Below, in pieces: positions 27,321-36,202 of a stretch of 64,000 nt of DNA. Source of the DNA: Pseudomonas sp. B21-028 (GTDB taxonomy: Bacteria > Pseudomonadota > Gammaproteobacteria > Pseudomonadales > Pseudomonadaceae). How positions within the stretch are numbered: position 1 is the stretch's first letter; each line of letters starts with the position of its first letter. The notes beneath the pieces were generated by a model that worked only from the letters and a program-made list of their open reading frames with translations, was not told the DNA's origin and searched no databases. Position numbers and translations under genes: made by a program. Location: the NCBI RefSeq assembly GCF_024749045.1, contig NZ_CP087184.1, positions 930,001 to 994,000 of the forward strand, given 5' to 3'.

Positions 27321-28694
27321 TTAGAGAATGTTGAACGGAACGGTGGTGACCAGGCGGAACTCGTTGATGCTGCCGTCAATCTGGTTACGGCTGGAGCGGT
27401 GTTCGGTGTAGGTGGCACGAATCGCCGTGGCCTTCAACGGACCGCTCTGCACCGCGTAGGAAGCACCCACGCCGGTTTCGTAATGATTTTCATCGTTCAG
27501 GCCGCGAACGTCATAGGCGGTACCGGTGTAATGAGTGCCGTCGATGCCCCAGCCGCGAGCACGGTAGACGTTGAACTTCAGACCTGGCACGCCGTATTCA
27601 GCCATGTTGATGCCATAGGCGATCTGAAAGGATTTTTCGTTTGGGCCGTTGAAGTCCGACAGCAGGGAGTTGGCCAGGTAGATGCCGTTGGTTTCGTGCA
27701 GGTAGTCGAAGTATTCGTTACCGTTCACCGCCTGGTAGGAGAACGTCAGGGTATGGGCCTGGTGGGTCAGGCCCAACGACAGCGAGTAGGTGTCGTTGTC
27801 GATTTCACCCATCTCCTTTTTGCCTTCGTCCACGGTCTTGTAGTAGTTCAGGCCGGTGGTCAAGGCCAGCACCGAAGCGTCGCCCAGTTCGTGGGTGGCG
27901 CCGAAGTAGTACTGGTTCCAGAAGTCTTCGACCTGAGAGGCGTACAGGCTGGTCTTCAGGCTCTTGAGTGGCTGGTAGTTCAGACCGACGACGCTGACCT
28001 TGTCGGTTTCTGCGCTGTTGTTGGTGTACTCGGAGCGGAATTTCGACAGGCTCTGTTCGGTACGTGGCGAGACGCGGTCGAACACGCCGGCATCGAACGA
28101 CAAGTTGCTGAATTCTTCACTGTGCAGGCTTACACCTTCGAAACTCGAAGGCAGCGCGCGGTTGCCGATGACGTCGACGATCGGGGTGCTGAAGTTCTGG
28201 CGCCCGGCGGTCAGGGTGGTGTTGGAAACCCGTGCCTTTATGTTGGCCAGGCCCAGCTTGCTCCACTGGTCCACGGCATCGCCGTTGTTCTCGGCCAGGG
28301 TGCGGTTGCCGCCGTTGGCGATATCCTTGCGGCTACGGTCCAGGACTACTGCGTTATAGGCCGCGACTTCAGTGCTGAAACCGACGGTGCCTTGGGTGAA
28401 GCCCGAGGTGTAGTTGAGAATGGTGCCCTGGACCCAGTTGATGCGCCGGTCGGTTGGGCGTGTCTCACCGTGCTTCTGATAACTGAAGTTGCCTCGTTTC
28501 AGCAGTTCGTTGGCATACCAGTTCCGTGTTGTGCCCGACAGGCTCTGGCCGTCGAGGAAACCCTTGGCTTCGGATTGGGCGTTGGTGCCAGCCAGTTCGG
28601 TCGGCATGAAGTCCTGGCTTTGCGACTCAGCACAGGCTGTCGCGGTAACGCTGCTGATGGCCAGGGCCAGTAACGCGGTGCTGCTCAATTTCAT
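27321..28694 (-). CDS. opdP: OprD-family outer-membrane porin, OpdP-like (peptide porin)
   Basis: 457 aa, an 18-strand OprD/OccD-type specific porin. Signal peptide about residues 1-23 (LALAISSVTATACA), mature start ESQSQDFMPTELAGTNAQSE. Family segments SEAKGFLDGQSLSGTTRNWY and YRARGWGIDGTHY are visible, and the C-terminus ends FRLVTTVPFNIL. Its position inside a dipeptide-uptake gene set strongly suggests passage of small peptides across the outer membrane, as for P. aeruginosa OpdP. Followed by a terminator. Confidence 0.9.
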   Translation of the reverse strand: MKLSSTALLALAISSVTATACAESQSQDFMPTELAGTNAQSEAKGFLDGQSLSGTTRNWYANELLKRGNFSYQKHGETRPTDRRINWVQGTILNYTSGFTQGTVGFSTEVAAYNAVVLDRSRKDIANGGNRTLAENNGDAVDQWSKLGLANIKARVSNTTLTAGRQNFSTPIVDVIGNRALPSSFEGVSLHSEEFSNLSFDAGVFDRVSPRTEQSLSKFRSEYTNNSAETDKVSVVGLNYQPLKSLKTSLYASQVEDFWNQYYFGATHELGDASVLALTTGLNYYKTVDEGKKEMGEIDNDTYSLSLGLTHQAHTLTFSYQAVNGNEYFDYLHETNGIYLANSLLSDFNGPNEKSFQIAYGINMAEYGVPGLKFNVYRARGWGIDGTHYTGTAYDVRGLNDENHYETGVGASYAVQSGPLKATAIRATYTEHRSSRNQIDGSINEFRLVTTVPFNIL

Positions 28695-28827
28695 GGGTAA
28701 CGCTCCTTTTTCTTTCTTTTTAATGCCGGTCTTCTTCAGTGATACGGCTATTGGTTTTACTGCGGACTACAGATCGCAAACGTTTGCAGTTGGCCTGATC
28801 GGCGAATTACGGCAAGACCTCTGCGTA

Positions 28828-28845
28828 AGGGCCCCAAGGGGCCCT
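28828..28845. other. Short GC-rich hairpin between opdP and the upstream binding-protein gene
   Basis: AGGGCCCC and GGGGCCCT form a short strong stem with a two-base AA loop, without a T-run. On the minus strand it lies after the binding-protein stop and before the porin, where it could cap mRNA 3' ends. Confidence 0.5.
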
Positions 28846-28863
28846 CGCTGTAGGACTAATCGG

Positions 28864-30468
28864 TTATGGGTTCAGACTGACGCCCGAGAACACGTTGCGA
28901 CCGAAGGGGCTGACCTTGAATCCTTCGACTTTGGCACTCAGCGGCTGGTTGACCGTCGAGTGGGCAACAGGGGTGATCGGCACTTGCTGCTTGAGCAACT
29001 GCTGGGCCTGTTTGTAGAGCACGGTGCGCTGGTCGCGGTCGGTGACGACCTTGGCCTGCTTGATCAGCTTGTCGTAATCCTGGTCGCACCACATGGAGTA
29101 GTTATTGCCACCAATGGCGTCGCAGCTGTACAGCGTGCCCAGCCAGTTGTCCGGGTCACCGTTGTCGCCGGTCCAGCCGATCAGGCTGATGTCGTGCTCA
29201 CCGTTCTTGGTGCGCTTGATGTACTCGCCCCATTCGTAGCTGACGATCTTCACCTTCAGGCCGATCTTCGCCCAGTCGGCCTGGAGCATTTCGGCCATCA
29301 GCTTGGCGTTGGGGTTGTACGGACGTTGCACGGGCATGGCCCAGAGGGTGATCTCGGTGCCTTCCTTGACCCCGGCGGCCTTGAGCAGCTCCTTGGCTTT
29401 TTCCGGGTTGTAGGGAGTGTCCTTGATCGTGTCGTCGTAGGACCACTGGGTCGGTGGCATGGCGTTGACCGCCAGTTGCCCTGCGCCCTGGTACACGGCG
29501 TTGAGGATGCCCTGCTTGTTCACCGCCATGTCCAGCGCACGGCGCACTTCGACCTGGTCGAACGGTTTGTGGCGGGTGTTATAGGCGATGTAGCCCAGGT
29601 TGAAACCGGGCTTCTCGATCAGTTGCAGCTTGGGGTCGTTCTTCAACGCCGGCACATCGGCCGGACGCGGATGCAGGGTGATTTGGCATTCGTTGGCCTT
29701 GAGCTTCTGCACCCGCACCGAGGCGTCGGTGTTGATCGAGAAGATCAGGTTCTTCAGCTTGACCCGCTCCGGCGCCCAGTACTGGGGGTTGGCGACGTAA
29801 CGGATGTTGGAGTCTTTCTGGTAGCTCTTGAACTCGAACGGACCGGTGCCGATGGGCTTCTGGTTGATGTCGCTCGGCTTGCCGCTCTTGAGCAACTGGT
29901 CGGCGTATTCGGCCGACAGGATCGCGGCGAAGCTCATGGCGATGTTCTGGATGAACGCCGCATCGACGCTGTTGAGGGTCATGACCACGGTCAGCGGTCC
30001 GGTCTTCTCCACTTTGGCGATGTTCTTGTTCAGGCTCATGCCATTGAAATACGGGAATTCGGTGGGGTAGGCCTTGCGGAACGGATGCTGCGGATCGAGC
30101 ATGCGGTTGAAGGTGAACAGCACGTCGTCGGCGTTGAAGTCCCGGGTCGGCGTGAAGTATGCGGTGCTATGGAATTTCACCCCTTCGCGCAGGTGAAAGG
30201 TGTATTTCAGGCCGTCTTCGGAAATATCCCAACTCGTCGCAAGGCCCGGTACGACATTGGTCGCACCTTTTTCAAACTCGGCCAGGCGGTTGTACAACGG
30301 CTCGGCGGCATCGTTATCGGTGGCGGTAGTGTATTGCGCCGTATCGAAACCGGCGGGGCTACCTTCGGAGCAGAACACCAGACTACCGCCGGCGGCGGCC
30401 TGGGCCACGGATGTCGCGGCCAGCAGGCCGGTACTCAGCAATGCAGAAAAAATCAGGGTATGGCGCAT
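28864..30468 (-). CDS. dppA: Periplasmic peptide-binding protein, DppA family (second paralogue)
   Basis: 534 aa from ATG at 30468, chosen because the signal peptide (MRHTLIFSALLSTGLLAATS, cleaved after VAQA) begins there and GAGGGAGCGTC precedes it. Mature start AAGGSLVFCSEGSPAGFDTA. SBP_bac_5 motif FHLREGVKFHSTAYFTPTRD. By order it corresponds to P. aeruginosa DppA3, upstream of the porin. It may share the DppBCDF permease. Very similar to the next paralogue (same YQKDSNIR and MPPTQWSYD segments), indicating tandem duplication. Confidence 0.92.
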   Translation of the reverse strand: MRHTLIFSALLSTGLLAATSVAQAAAGGSLVFCSEGSPAGFDTAQYTTATDNDAAEPLYNRLAEFEKGATNVVPGLATSWDISEDGLKYTFHLREGVKFHSTAYFTPTRDFNADDVLFTFNRMLDPQHPFRKAYPTEFPYFNGMSLNKNIAKVEKTGPLTVVMTLNSVDAAFIQNIAMSFAAILSAEYADQLLKSGKPSDINQKPIGTGPFEFKSYQKDSNIRYVANPQYWAPERVKLKNLIFSINTDASVRVQKLKANECQITLHPRPADVPALKNDPKLQLIEKPGFNLGYIAYNTRHKPFDQVEVRRALDMAVNKQGILNAVYQGAGQLAVNAMPPTQWSYDDTIKDTPYNPEKAKELLKAAGVKEGTEITLWAMPVQRPYNPNAKLMAEMLQADWAKIGLKVKIVSYEWGEYIKRTKNGEHDISLIGWTGDNGDPDNWLGTLYSCDAIGGNNYSMWCDQDYDKLIKQAKVVTDRDQRTVLYKQAQQLLKQQVPITPVAHSTVNQPLSAKVEGFKVSPFGRNVFSGVSLNP

Positions 30469-30733
30469 GACGCTCCCTCTTTCGTTCGGGGTGTTAAACA
30501 GTGAACCGGCGTCCATCCGGGGACAGGTCCGGGACACTGAGCTCATTCCATTGCATGCAGCAATGCCACAGGGTCAACAGGTCTGCCAGGATCCAACGGT
30601 ATGGCCGTGGGTTTGGCAGTCAATGCGTAACGCCTGAAAGACTTGTGAGAAAGGGCTGTACGTCCTCAACCAACTGCCATGCCGCGCAGATGTGTTTGGA
30701 AGTAGGCGATTTCCCGGGTCTTGGCAGATAAAA

Positions 30734-30763
30734 CAACGGCGCCGTCAGGAGACGCCGCCGTTG
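30734..30763 (-). terminator. Terminator between two binding-protein genes
   Basis: A 13-bp stem with one mismatch (CAACGGCGCCGTC against CAACGGCGGCGTC in the complementary arm) followed on the minus strand by TTGTTTTATC. It separates the third from the second paralogue, so the binding-protein genes are probably separate transcription units. The following 300 bp up to the second paralogue's start hold nothing else I can support apart from a presumed promoter. Confidence 0.75.
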
Positions 30764-30769
30764 CATACC

Positions 30770-32395
30770 TCATTTGCTGACGCTGACACCGTAGAAGGAG
30801 TTCAGGCCGAATGGGCTGATCTTGAAGTCCTGCACGTTGGTGCGCATGGGTTGGAACACCGTCGAGTGAGCGATAGGTGTCATCGGCACGGCATCCTTGA
30901 GGATGTGTTGCGCCTGCTTGTACAACTCGGTGCGTTTGGACTGGTCCGAAGTGCGCTTGGCCTGCTTGACGATGTCGTCGAACTTCTTGTCGCACCACTT
31001 GGAGAAGTTGTTGCCCTGCAGCGAGTCGCAACCGAACAGCACGTTGAGCCAGTTGTCCGGGTCACCGTTGTCGCCGCTCCAGCCGATCAGCATCGCGCCG
31101 TTCTCACCGCCCTTGGAGCGCTTGATGTACTCGCCCCACTCGTAGGTAACGATCTTGGCCTTGATGCCGATCTTGGCCCAGTCGGACTGCAGCATTTCAG
31201 CCATCAGCTTGGCGTTGGGGTTGTACGGGCGCTGGACCGGCATCGCCCACAGGTTGATTTCGGTACCTTCCTTGATGCCCGCTTCCTTGAGCAACTGCTT
31301 GGCTTTCTCGGGGTTGTACCCCGCATCCTTGATGGTGGTGTCGTAGGACCACTGGGTCGGCGGCATGGCGTTGACCGCCAGTTGGCCGGCGCCCTGGTAC
31401 ACCGAGTCGATGATCTGCTGCTTGTTGACGGCCATGTCCAGCGCCTGGCGCACTTTCAGTTGGGCCATCGGGTTGGGCTGGTCGCTGCCCTTGATCTTGT
31501 CCATCACGTTATAGGCGATGTAGCCCAGGTTGAAGCCCGGCTGGTCCGGCATCTTCAGGTTCTTGTCTTCACGGATGGCCTGCAAGTCGGCAGGACGCGG
31601 GAAGAGAGTGATCTGGCATTCGTTCTTCTTCAGCTTCTGGATACGCACCGACGGATCGGTGGTGATGGCGAAGATCAGGTTGTCGATCTTCACGTCTTCC
31701 GGAAGCCAGTAGTCCTTGTTGCCGGTGAAGCGGATGTTCGAGTCTTTCTGGTAGCTCTTGAACACGAACGGACCGGTGCCGATCGGCTTCTGGTTGATAT
31801 CGGAAGGCTTGCCTTCCTTGAGCAACTGGGCGGCGTATTCGGCGGACTGGATGGACGCGAAGTGCATCGCCATGTTCTGGATGAACGCGGCATCGACGGC
31901 GTTGAGGGTGAACTTGACGGTCTTGTCGTCGATCTTCTCGACCTTGGCGATGTTGGTGTCCATGCCCATGTCGGTGAAGTACGGGAATTCGGTCGGGTAC
32001 GCCTTACGGAACGGGTCGTCCTTGTTGATCATGCGGTTGAACGTGAACAGCACGTCGTCGGCATTGAAGGTACGGGTCGGCTTGAAATACGGGGTCGTAT
32101 GGAACTTGACGCCATCACGTAGATGGAAGACGTAGGTGAGGCCGTCTTCGGAAATGTCCCACTTGGTCGCCAGGCCCGGGATCACGGCGGTACCGCCACG
32201 TTCGAACTGGGTCAGGCGGTTGAAGATGGTCTCGGCTGAGGCGTCGAAGTCGGTTCCGGTGGTGTATTGACCCGGGTCGAAACCCGCCGGGCTGCCTTCG
32301 GAGCAGAACACCAGGTTAGTCGCCGCGTGGGCGAAAGGGGCGCTGGCTAATAGGCTTGCGCCGACTAAAAACGGAATGACCGCGTGTTTAAGCAT
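30770..32395 (-). CDS. dppA: Periplasmic peptide-binding protein, DppA family (third paralogue)
   Basis: 541 aa from ATG at 32395 (MLKHAVIPFLVGASLLASAP, signal cleaved after FAHA). Mature start ATNLVFCSEGSPAGFDPGQY. Carries FHLRDGVKFHTTPYFKPTRT and the C-terminal MTPIAHSTVFQPMRTNVQDF. Closest within this window to the fourth and second copies. No permease genes are adjacent, so I infer that it uses DppBCDF. Specificity cannot be read from sequence. Confidence 0.92.
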   Translation of the reverse strand: MLKHAVIPFLVGASLLASAPFAHAATNLVFCSEGSPAGFDPGQYTTGTDFDASAETIFNRLTQFERGGTAVIPGLATKWDISEDGLTYVFHLRDGVKFHTTPYFKPTRTFNADDVLFTFNRMINKDDPFRKAYPTEFPYFTDMGMDTNIAKVEKIDDKTVKFTLNAVDAAFIQNMAMHFASIQSAEYAAQLLKEGKPSDINQKPIGTGPFVFKSYQKDSNIRFTGNKDYWLPEDVKIDNLIFAITTDPSVRIQKLKKNECQITLFPRPADLQAIREDKNLKMPDQPGFNLGYIAYNVMDKIKGSDQPNPMAQLKVRQALDMAVNKQQIIDSVYQGAGQLAVNAMPPTQWSYDTTIKDAGYNPEKAKQLLKEAGIKEGTEINLWAMPVQRPYNPNAKLMAEMLQSDWAKIGIKAKIVTYEWGEYIKRSKGGENGAMLIGWSGDNGDPDNWLNVLFGCDSLQGNNFSKWCDKKFDDIVKQAKRTSDQSKRTELYKQAQHILKDAVPMTPIAHSTVFQPMRTNVQDFKISPFGLNSFYGVSVSK

Positions 32396-32606
32396 GTTGG
32401 CCTCATGATTTGTTGTCATTTTTGGATTTGAGGGCGACCTCGTGAGTCGTCCTGCGGATACTTATGCAGGCCCCATACCCAATGCAAGATCCAGAGCGGT
32501 TCCAAATCTGAAACAGTGGCACGAACGTACCTTAATGTCGCATCTGTGTAAGTTCTGACGCAGTTGATCGTTTGCGCTGGCGTTTTTGGTGCAAACAGTG
32601 CCTTGA

Positions 32607-32635
32607 ATCGGTGCGCAACGGGCTTGTCGCGCACC
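32607..32635. other. Hairpin after the fourth binding-protein gene
   Basis: CGGTGCGC and GCGCACCG form an 8-bp perfect stem with a 12-base loop without a T-run, 16 bases after the stop of the fourth paralogue on the minus strand. Possible weak terminator or RNA stabiliser. Confidence 0.5.
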
Positions 32636-32650
32636 GGGTTGGGGCGGGTT

Positions 32651-34252
32651 CTACTGCTGCAAACCCACGCCGTAGAAGGGTGTAAGGCCAAACGGACTGA
32701 GTTTGAAATCCACGACTTTTTTGTTTATCGGCTGGAACACCGTGGAGTTGGCAATCGGCGTGATGGGCACCTGTTGCTTGAGGATCTTTTGCGCCTGCCG
32801 GTACAGGTCGATCCGTTGTTGGCGGTCGGTCGAGACCTTGGCTTGCTGGATCAGCTTGTCGTAGGCCGGGTCGCACCACTTGGCGTAGTTGCTGCCCTTG
32901 ACCGCCGCGCAGCTGTAGAGCACGCCAAGCCAGTTGTCCGGGTCGCCGTTGTCGCCGGTCCAGCCGTAGATCATGGCGTCGTGTTCGCCATTCTTGGCGC
33001 GCTTGATGTACTCACCCCACTCATAGCTGACGATGTTGGCCTTGATGCCGACTTTCGCCCAATCCTGCTGAATCATCTGCGCCGACATCCGCGCGTTGGG
33101 ATTGGAGGCGCGTTGCACCGTCATCGCCCATAAATTGATGGTGGTACCTGGCGCCACCCCGGCTTCCTTGAGTAGCGCCTTGGCCTTGGTCACGTCGTGG
33201 GGCGCGTCCTTGATGGCCGGGTCGAACGACCACTGGGCCGGCGGCAGAGCGTTCTGGGCCAGTTGCCCGGCGCTCTGGTACACCGCCTTGATGATCGCCG
33301 GTTTATCGATGGCCATGTCCAGCGCCTGGCGGACCTTGAGCTGGTCCAGGGGCGGGTGCGTCACGTTGTAGGCGAGGAAGCCCAGGTTGAAGCCGGGTTG
33401 CCTGAGCACTTGCAGGTTCGGGTCCTGTTCCATCACTTCGATGTCGGCCGGACGCGGGTAACCGCTGACCTGGCATTCGTTGCGCTTGAGCTTTTGCAGG
33501 CGCACGGCGGCGTCGGGGGTGATGGAGAAGATCAGGTTATCGACCCTCACGTCCTCGGGTTTCCAATAGGCCGTATTGGCGGCGTAGCGGATCTGCGAGT
33601 CCTTCTGGTAGCGCTTGAACACGAACGGGCCGGTGCCGACGGGTTTCTGGTTGAGGTCGCCGGCCTTGCCTTCCTTCAACAACTGCGCGGCGTATTCGGC
33701 GGACTGCACGGAGGCAAAACTCATCGCCAGGTTCTGCACGAACGCGGCATCGACGTTGTTCAGGTTGAAGCGCACCGTGTGCTCGTCGACTTTCTCGACG
33801 CTCTTGATCGTGGTGTTCAGGCCCATGTCGGTGAAGTAGGGCGACTCGGTCGGGTAGGCCTGGCGGAACGGCTGTTGCGGATCGAGCAGGCGCTGGAAGG
33901 TGAACACCACGTCGTCGGCGTTGAAGTCGCGGGTGGGGGTGAAATAGTCGGTGGTGTGGAATTTCACGCCGTCGCGCAGATGGAAGGTGTAGACCAGTCC
34001 ATCGGCGGAGACATCCCAACGCGTCGCCAGCCCCGGCTCGACTTCGGTGCCGCCGCGCTTGAACTGGGTGAGACGATTGAAGACGGTTTCGGCCGAAGCG
34101 TCGAAGTCGGTACCGCTGGTGTATTGGCTGGGATCGAACCCGGCGGGGCTGGCTTCGGAGCAGTAGACCAGGGTGGTGGCGGCCTGGGCCAGCGGGGTGC
34201 AGCCGATCAGGGCGAGGGTGAGCAGCAATGGTTGGAAAGTGGTTCTGTCCAT
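32651..34252 (-). CDS. dppA: Periplasmic peptide-binding protein, DppA family (fourth paralogue, possible lipoprotein)
   Basis: 533 aa from ATG at 34252 (MDRTTFQPLLLTLALIGCTP). The signal region contains LIGC, which fits a lipobox, and also an AQA site a few residues later, so it could be either a lipoprotein or soluble. Mature start ATTLVYCSEASPAGFDPSQY. Motif FHLRDGVKFHTTDYFTPTRD. Outermost of the four tandem paralogues. In P. aeruginosa a peptidase gene and regulator psdR sit within this set as I recall; here neither is present. Confidence 0.9.
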   Translation of the reverse strand: MDRTTFQPLLLTLALIGCTPLAQAATTLVYCSEASPAGFDPSQYTSGTDFDASAETVFNRLTQFKRGGTEVEPGLATRWDVSADGLVYTFHLRDGVKFHTTDYFTPTRDFNADDVVFTFQRLLDPQQPFRQAYPTESPYFTDMGLNTTIKSVEKVDEHTVRFNLNNVDAAFVQNLAMSFASVQSAEYAAQLLKEGKAGDLNQKPVGTGPFVFKRYQKDSQIRYAANTAYWKPEDVRVDNLIFSITPDAAVRLQKLKRNECQVSGYPRPADIEVMEQDPNLQVLRQPGFNLGFLAYNVTHPPLDQLKVRQALDMAIDKPAIIKAVYQSAGQLAQNALPPAQWSFDPAIKDAPHDVTKAKALLKEAGVAPGTTINLWAMTVQRASNPNARMSAQMIQQDWAKVGIKANIVSYEWGEYIKRAKNGEHDAMIYGWTGDNGDPDNWLGVLYSCAAVKGSNYAKWCDPAYDKLIQQAKVSTDRQQRIDLYRQAQKILKQQVPITPIANSTVFQPINKKVVDFKLSPFGLTPFYGVGLQQ

Positions 34253-34374
34253 GAAGTCCCTTGGGGCGTGGTGACGGTTTTCATGGAGAGTAGCTGTGTA
34301 GTGGAGATGGTTGGAAATATCCAAAAGTGAGGGGGACCCCTGACTTTGGGCATAGCTGCAGGTTGGACGCTGCC

Positions 34375-34406
34375 CTGTGGCGAGGGAGCTCGCTCCCTCG
34401 CCACAG
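34375..34406. terminator. Near-perfect 32-bp palindrome (short type-2 hairpin)
   Basis: CTGTGGCGAGGGAGC, a two-base loop, then its exact complement: a 15-bp stem. Belongs to the same family as the type-2 elements but as a single hairpin. It sits between the divergent fourth dppA promoter and the RNA leader below, and may insulate them. Confidence 0.65.
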
Positions 34407-34526
34407 TGTTGTGGTAAGGCTGGAGGCAGCGCGAATCATTCAGGTGCATCGGAAGGATCTTCTGGACCGAAGGGAAACATCCCACGGCTTTTTAGGGTTG
34501 TCCCTCGGAAGTGGGCTCTCTAACCT

Positions 34527-34745
34527 TTGAACGTCGCTGCCATTCAGCGACCGGGTGTGGAAACCTGAACCCTTTAGTAGTGGCCTAGCTGAACATCGTG
34601 TTGCCGACGTCCTGTTTCGTCTGCAAACTGCGTTCTGGCAGCTGTGCGTGGGCAGGCTTCGGTCTGGCCGGGTCCTACTAACCGGTATTTCCACCCCGCG
34701 TACCGCTGCCACCTTTATTGTCGCGTGGAAACGACACTGGGATGG
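34527..34745 (+). ncRNA. Candidate structured 5' leader RNA upstream of the DUF6124-like gene
   Basis: About 220 bases with many mutually consistent helices and no supported ORF. P0: GTCGCTG/CAGCGAC (34533-34539 with 34545-34551). P1: a long-range 11-bp helix, CGGGTGTGGAAA (34552-34563, U34556 bulged) with TTTCCACCCCG (34688-34698). P2: GGCAGGC-UUCG-GUCUGGCC (34651-34669), a C(UUCG)G tetraloop stem. Crossing P1: TGGCAGC (34636-34642) with GCTGCCA (34705-34711), 7 bp, or alternatively GTGGC (34580-34584) with GCCAC (34708-34712); both would make a pseudoknot and exclude each other. It ends about 35 bases before the DUF6124-like ATG. No promoter or family is assigned. Confidence 0.6.
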
Positions 34746-34778
34746 CTCCAAATTTCACGTTTAGTAGGAACATTGAAT

Positions 34779-35165
34779 ATGGACAAGTTGATTCCCGATC
34801 CGCCGTTCAACAGAACCAACCCTCTTTCCAGTTTTGACACCCTCGAAGAACTTCTCAAAGACCGCGCCGCTGCCGAGCGGGTGCTCGATCATTACCTCAA
34901 CCCAAAGCCTCCAGAGCCCAGCACCGACCCGCGCATCGACAGCCTCTTTTCAGTCACCGCCAAAGCAGACGCCGACACGCTATTGACCAGCACCTGCGAA
35001 ACCCTGGCCTCGGTCAAGGCCATGGCCGAGGATCTGGCCTTCGAGGTGGATGGCACGCGCCGCAGCGTGGCGCTGGGGATTCATCAGTTGGTGGAGTTGT
35101 GTCAGTTGCTGGTGGACAAGGCGCTGGATCAGCTTGAGGCGTCGGCCAGTCCGGGTGAGGCGTAG
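34779..35165 (+). CDS. DUF6124-like small protein
   Basis: 128 aa, no signal or membrane segment. The N-terminal LIPDPPFNRTNPLSSFDTLE followed by AAERVLDHYLNPKPP is the pattern of a Pseudomonas-specific family I know as DUF6124; the C-terminal half (TLLTSTCETLASVKAMAEDL to LVDKALDQLE) is helical and resembles the antitoxin-like or adaptor part of that family. Function unknown. ATG at 34779 follows AGTAGGAAC. The gene is preceded by the structured leader RNA and followed by a type-2 palindromic element. Family assignment is from memory. Confidence 0.75.
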   Translation: MDKLIPDPPFNRTNPLSSFDTLEELLKDRAAAERVLDHYLNPKPPEPSTDPRIDSLFSVTAKADADTLLTSTCETLASVKAMAEDLAFEVDGTRRSVALGIHQLVELCQLLVDKALDQLEASASPGEA

Positions 35166-35188
35166 CGCAGGAGCGGTTCAACGCTAAC

Positions 35189-35322
35189 CTGTGGCGAGGG
35201 GATTTATCCCCGCTGGGCTGCGTAGCAGCCCCAAAAGGCAGCGACCTCAATCGTCCTGGCACACCGAGGTGTCAGGGTTGGGTCTGCTACGCAGCCCAGC
35301 GGGGATAAATCCCCTCGCCACA
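35189..35322. repeat. Type-2 palindromic element, copy 2
   Basis: CTGTGGCGAGGGGATTTATC...GCTGCGTAGCAGCCCC, a spacer containing AAAGGCAGCGACCTCAAT and CACCGAGGTGTCAG, then the complementary arms. The spacer matches copy 4 (40970) in reverse orientation, so the whole unit of about 134 bp is mobile. Confidence 0.92.
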
Positions 35323-35359
35323 AAGCGTGTCACTGGGCTGGATATCTCGGTCAGCCCTT

Positions 35360-36076
35360 TTACTGCATCAATACCTCAATCGCCCCATCCGCCGTCATGC
35401 TCACCTTGCTGGTGCCCGCTTCCACTTCAGGCGTGACGGACTCGGCATCCATGGCCCCGGCCTTCATCATCATCGGTGCGCGCATGTAGGGCTGTGGATA
35501 ACCGTTGGTGTTGAGGTTCAGGTTGACGATTTTGTAGCCCTTGCCACCCAGGGCTTCGGTGGCCAGTTGGGCGCGGGCCTTGAAGGCGTTGACGGCGTCC
35601 TTGAGCAGGGCGTCTTCGCTGCTCTGGCGGGTGGCGGTGGAGATGGCGAAGTCCATGCCGCCCATTTTCATGTCGGTCAGCAGTTCGCCGGTGAGTTTGG
35701 ACAGGGCGGCGAAGTCGGCGCTTTCCAGGCGCAGTTCGGCGCGTTCGCGCCAGCCGGTGATTTTCTGGCCCTTGCCGTCGTAGATCGGATAGCTGTTGCG
35801 GCTGCCCTGGCGCAGGGTGATGTCCTTGACCTGCTTGGCCTGGTCGATGGCTTTGTTCAGCGTGGTGCTGACGGCGGCGGCGAGTTTGGCCGGGTCGGTG
35901 TTTTGCTCTTCGGTGTAGAGCGTGACGATCATCAGGTCACGGGCCACTTCCTGGCTGGCTTCGGCGCGCAGGGAAATCTGGTTGTAGTGCAGTTCATCGG
36001 CGGCCAGCGCCGGCAGGCTGGCGACGGTGCCGAGGCTGAGGGCGAGGAGGGCGGCGGGGCGACTGAACGTGTGCAT
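35360..36076 (-). CDS. SIMPL-domain (DUF541) periplasmic protein
   Basis: 238 aa from ATG at 36076; the longer open frame upstream lacks conservation. Signal peptide about 1-26 (ALLALSLGTVASLPALA), mature start ADELHYNQISLRAEASQEVA. The body has the DUF541/SIMPL pattern: ALNKAIDQAKQV-like (TLNKAIDQAKQVKDI), WRERAELRLESADFAALSKL and FKARAQLATEALGGKGYKI. Members of this family form rings and have been tied to oxidative stress or membrane protection, but no reaction is known. By position it corresponds to P. aeruginosa PA4495, next to roxS. Confidence 0.82.
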   Translation of the reverse strand: MHTFSRPAALLALSLGTVASLPALAADELHYNQISLRAEASQEVARDLMIVTLYTEEQNTDPAKLAAAVSTTLNKAIDQAKQVKDITLRQGSRNSYPIYDGKGQKITGWRERAELRLESADFAALSKLTGELLTDMKMGGMDFAISTATRQSSEDALLKDAVNAFKARAQLATEALGGKGYKIVNLNLNTNGYPQPYMRAPMMMKAGAMDAESVTPEVEAGTSKVSMTADGAIEVLMQ

Positions 36077-36202
36077 GAAAGCTCCTTGGGATGATGTGCA
36101 GGGGTCAGGTCCGGGCCTGCGTGAACGATAAGACTCTAGCGTTTGCGGTGTGGTTCGCACAGTTACAACTTCTATACAGATGCATAAGGCCAATGACGCA
36201 CC

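Noticed and set aside
34440..34751. Minus-strand ORF opposite the structured leader RNA
   Set aside because: Arg- and Pro-rich translation of the complement of the RNA stems, no ribosome site; similar spurious ORFs arise wherever such leaders occur.
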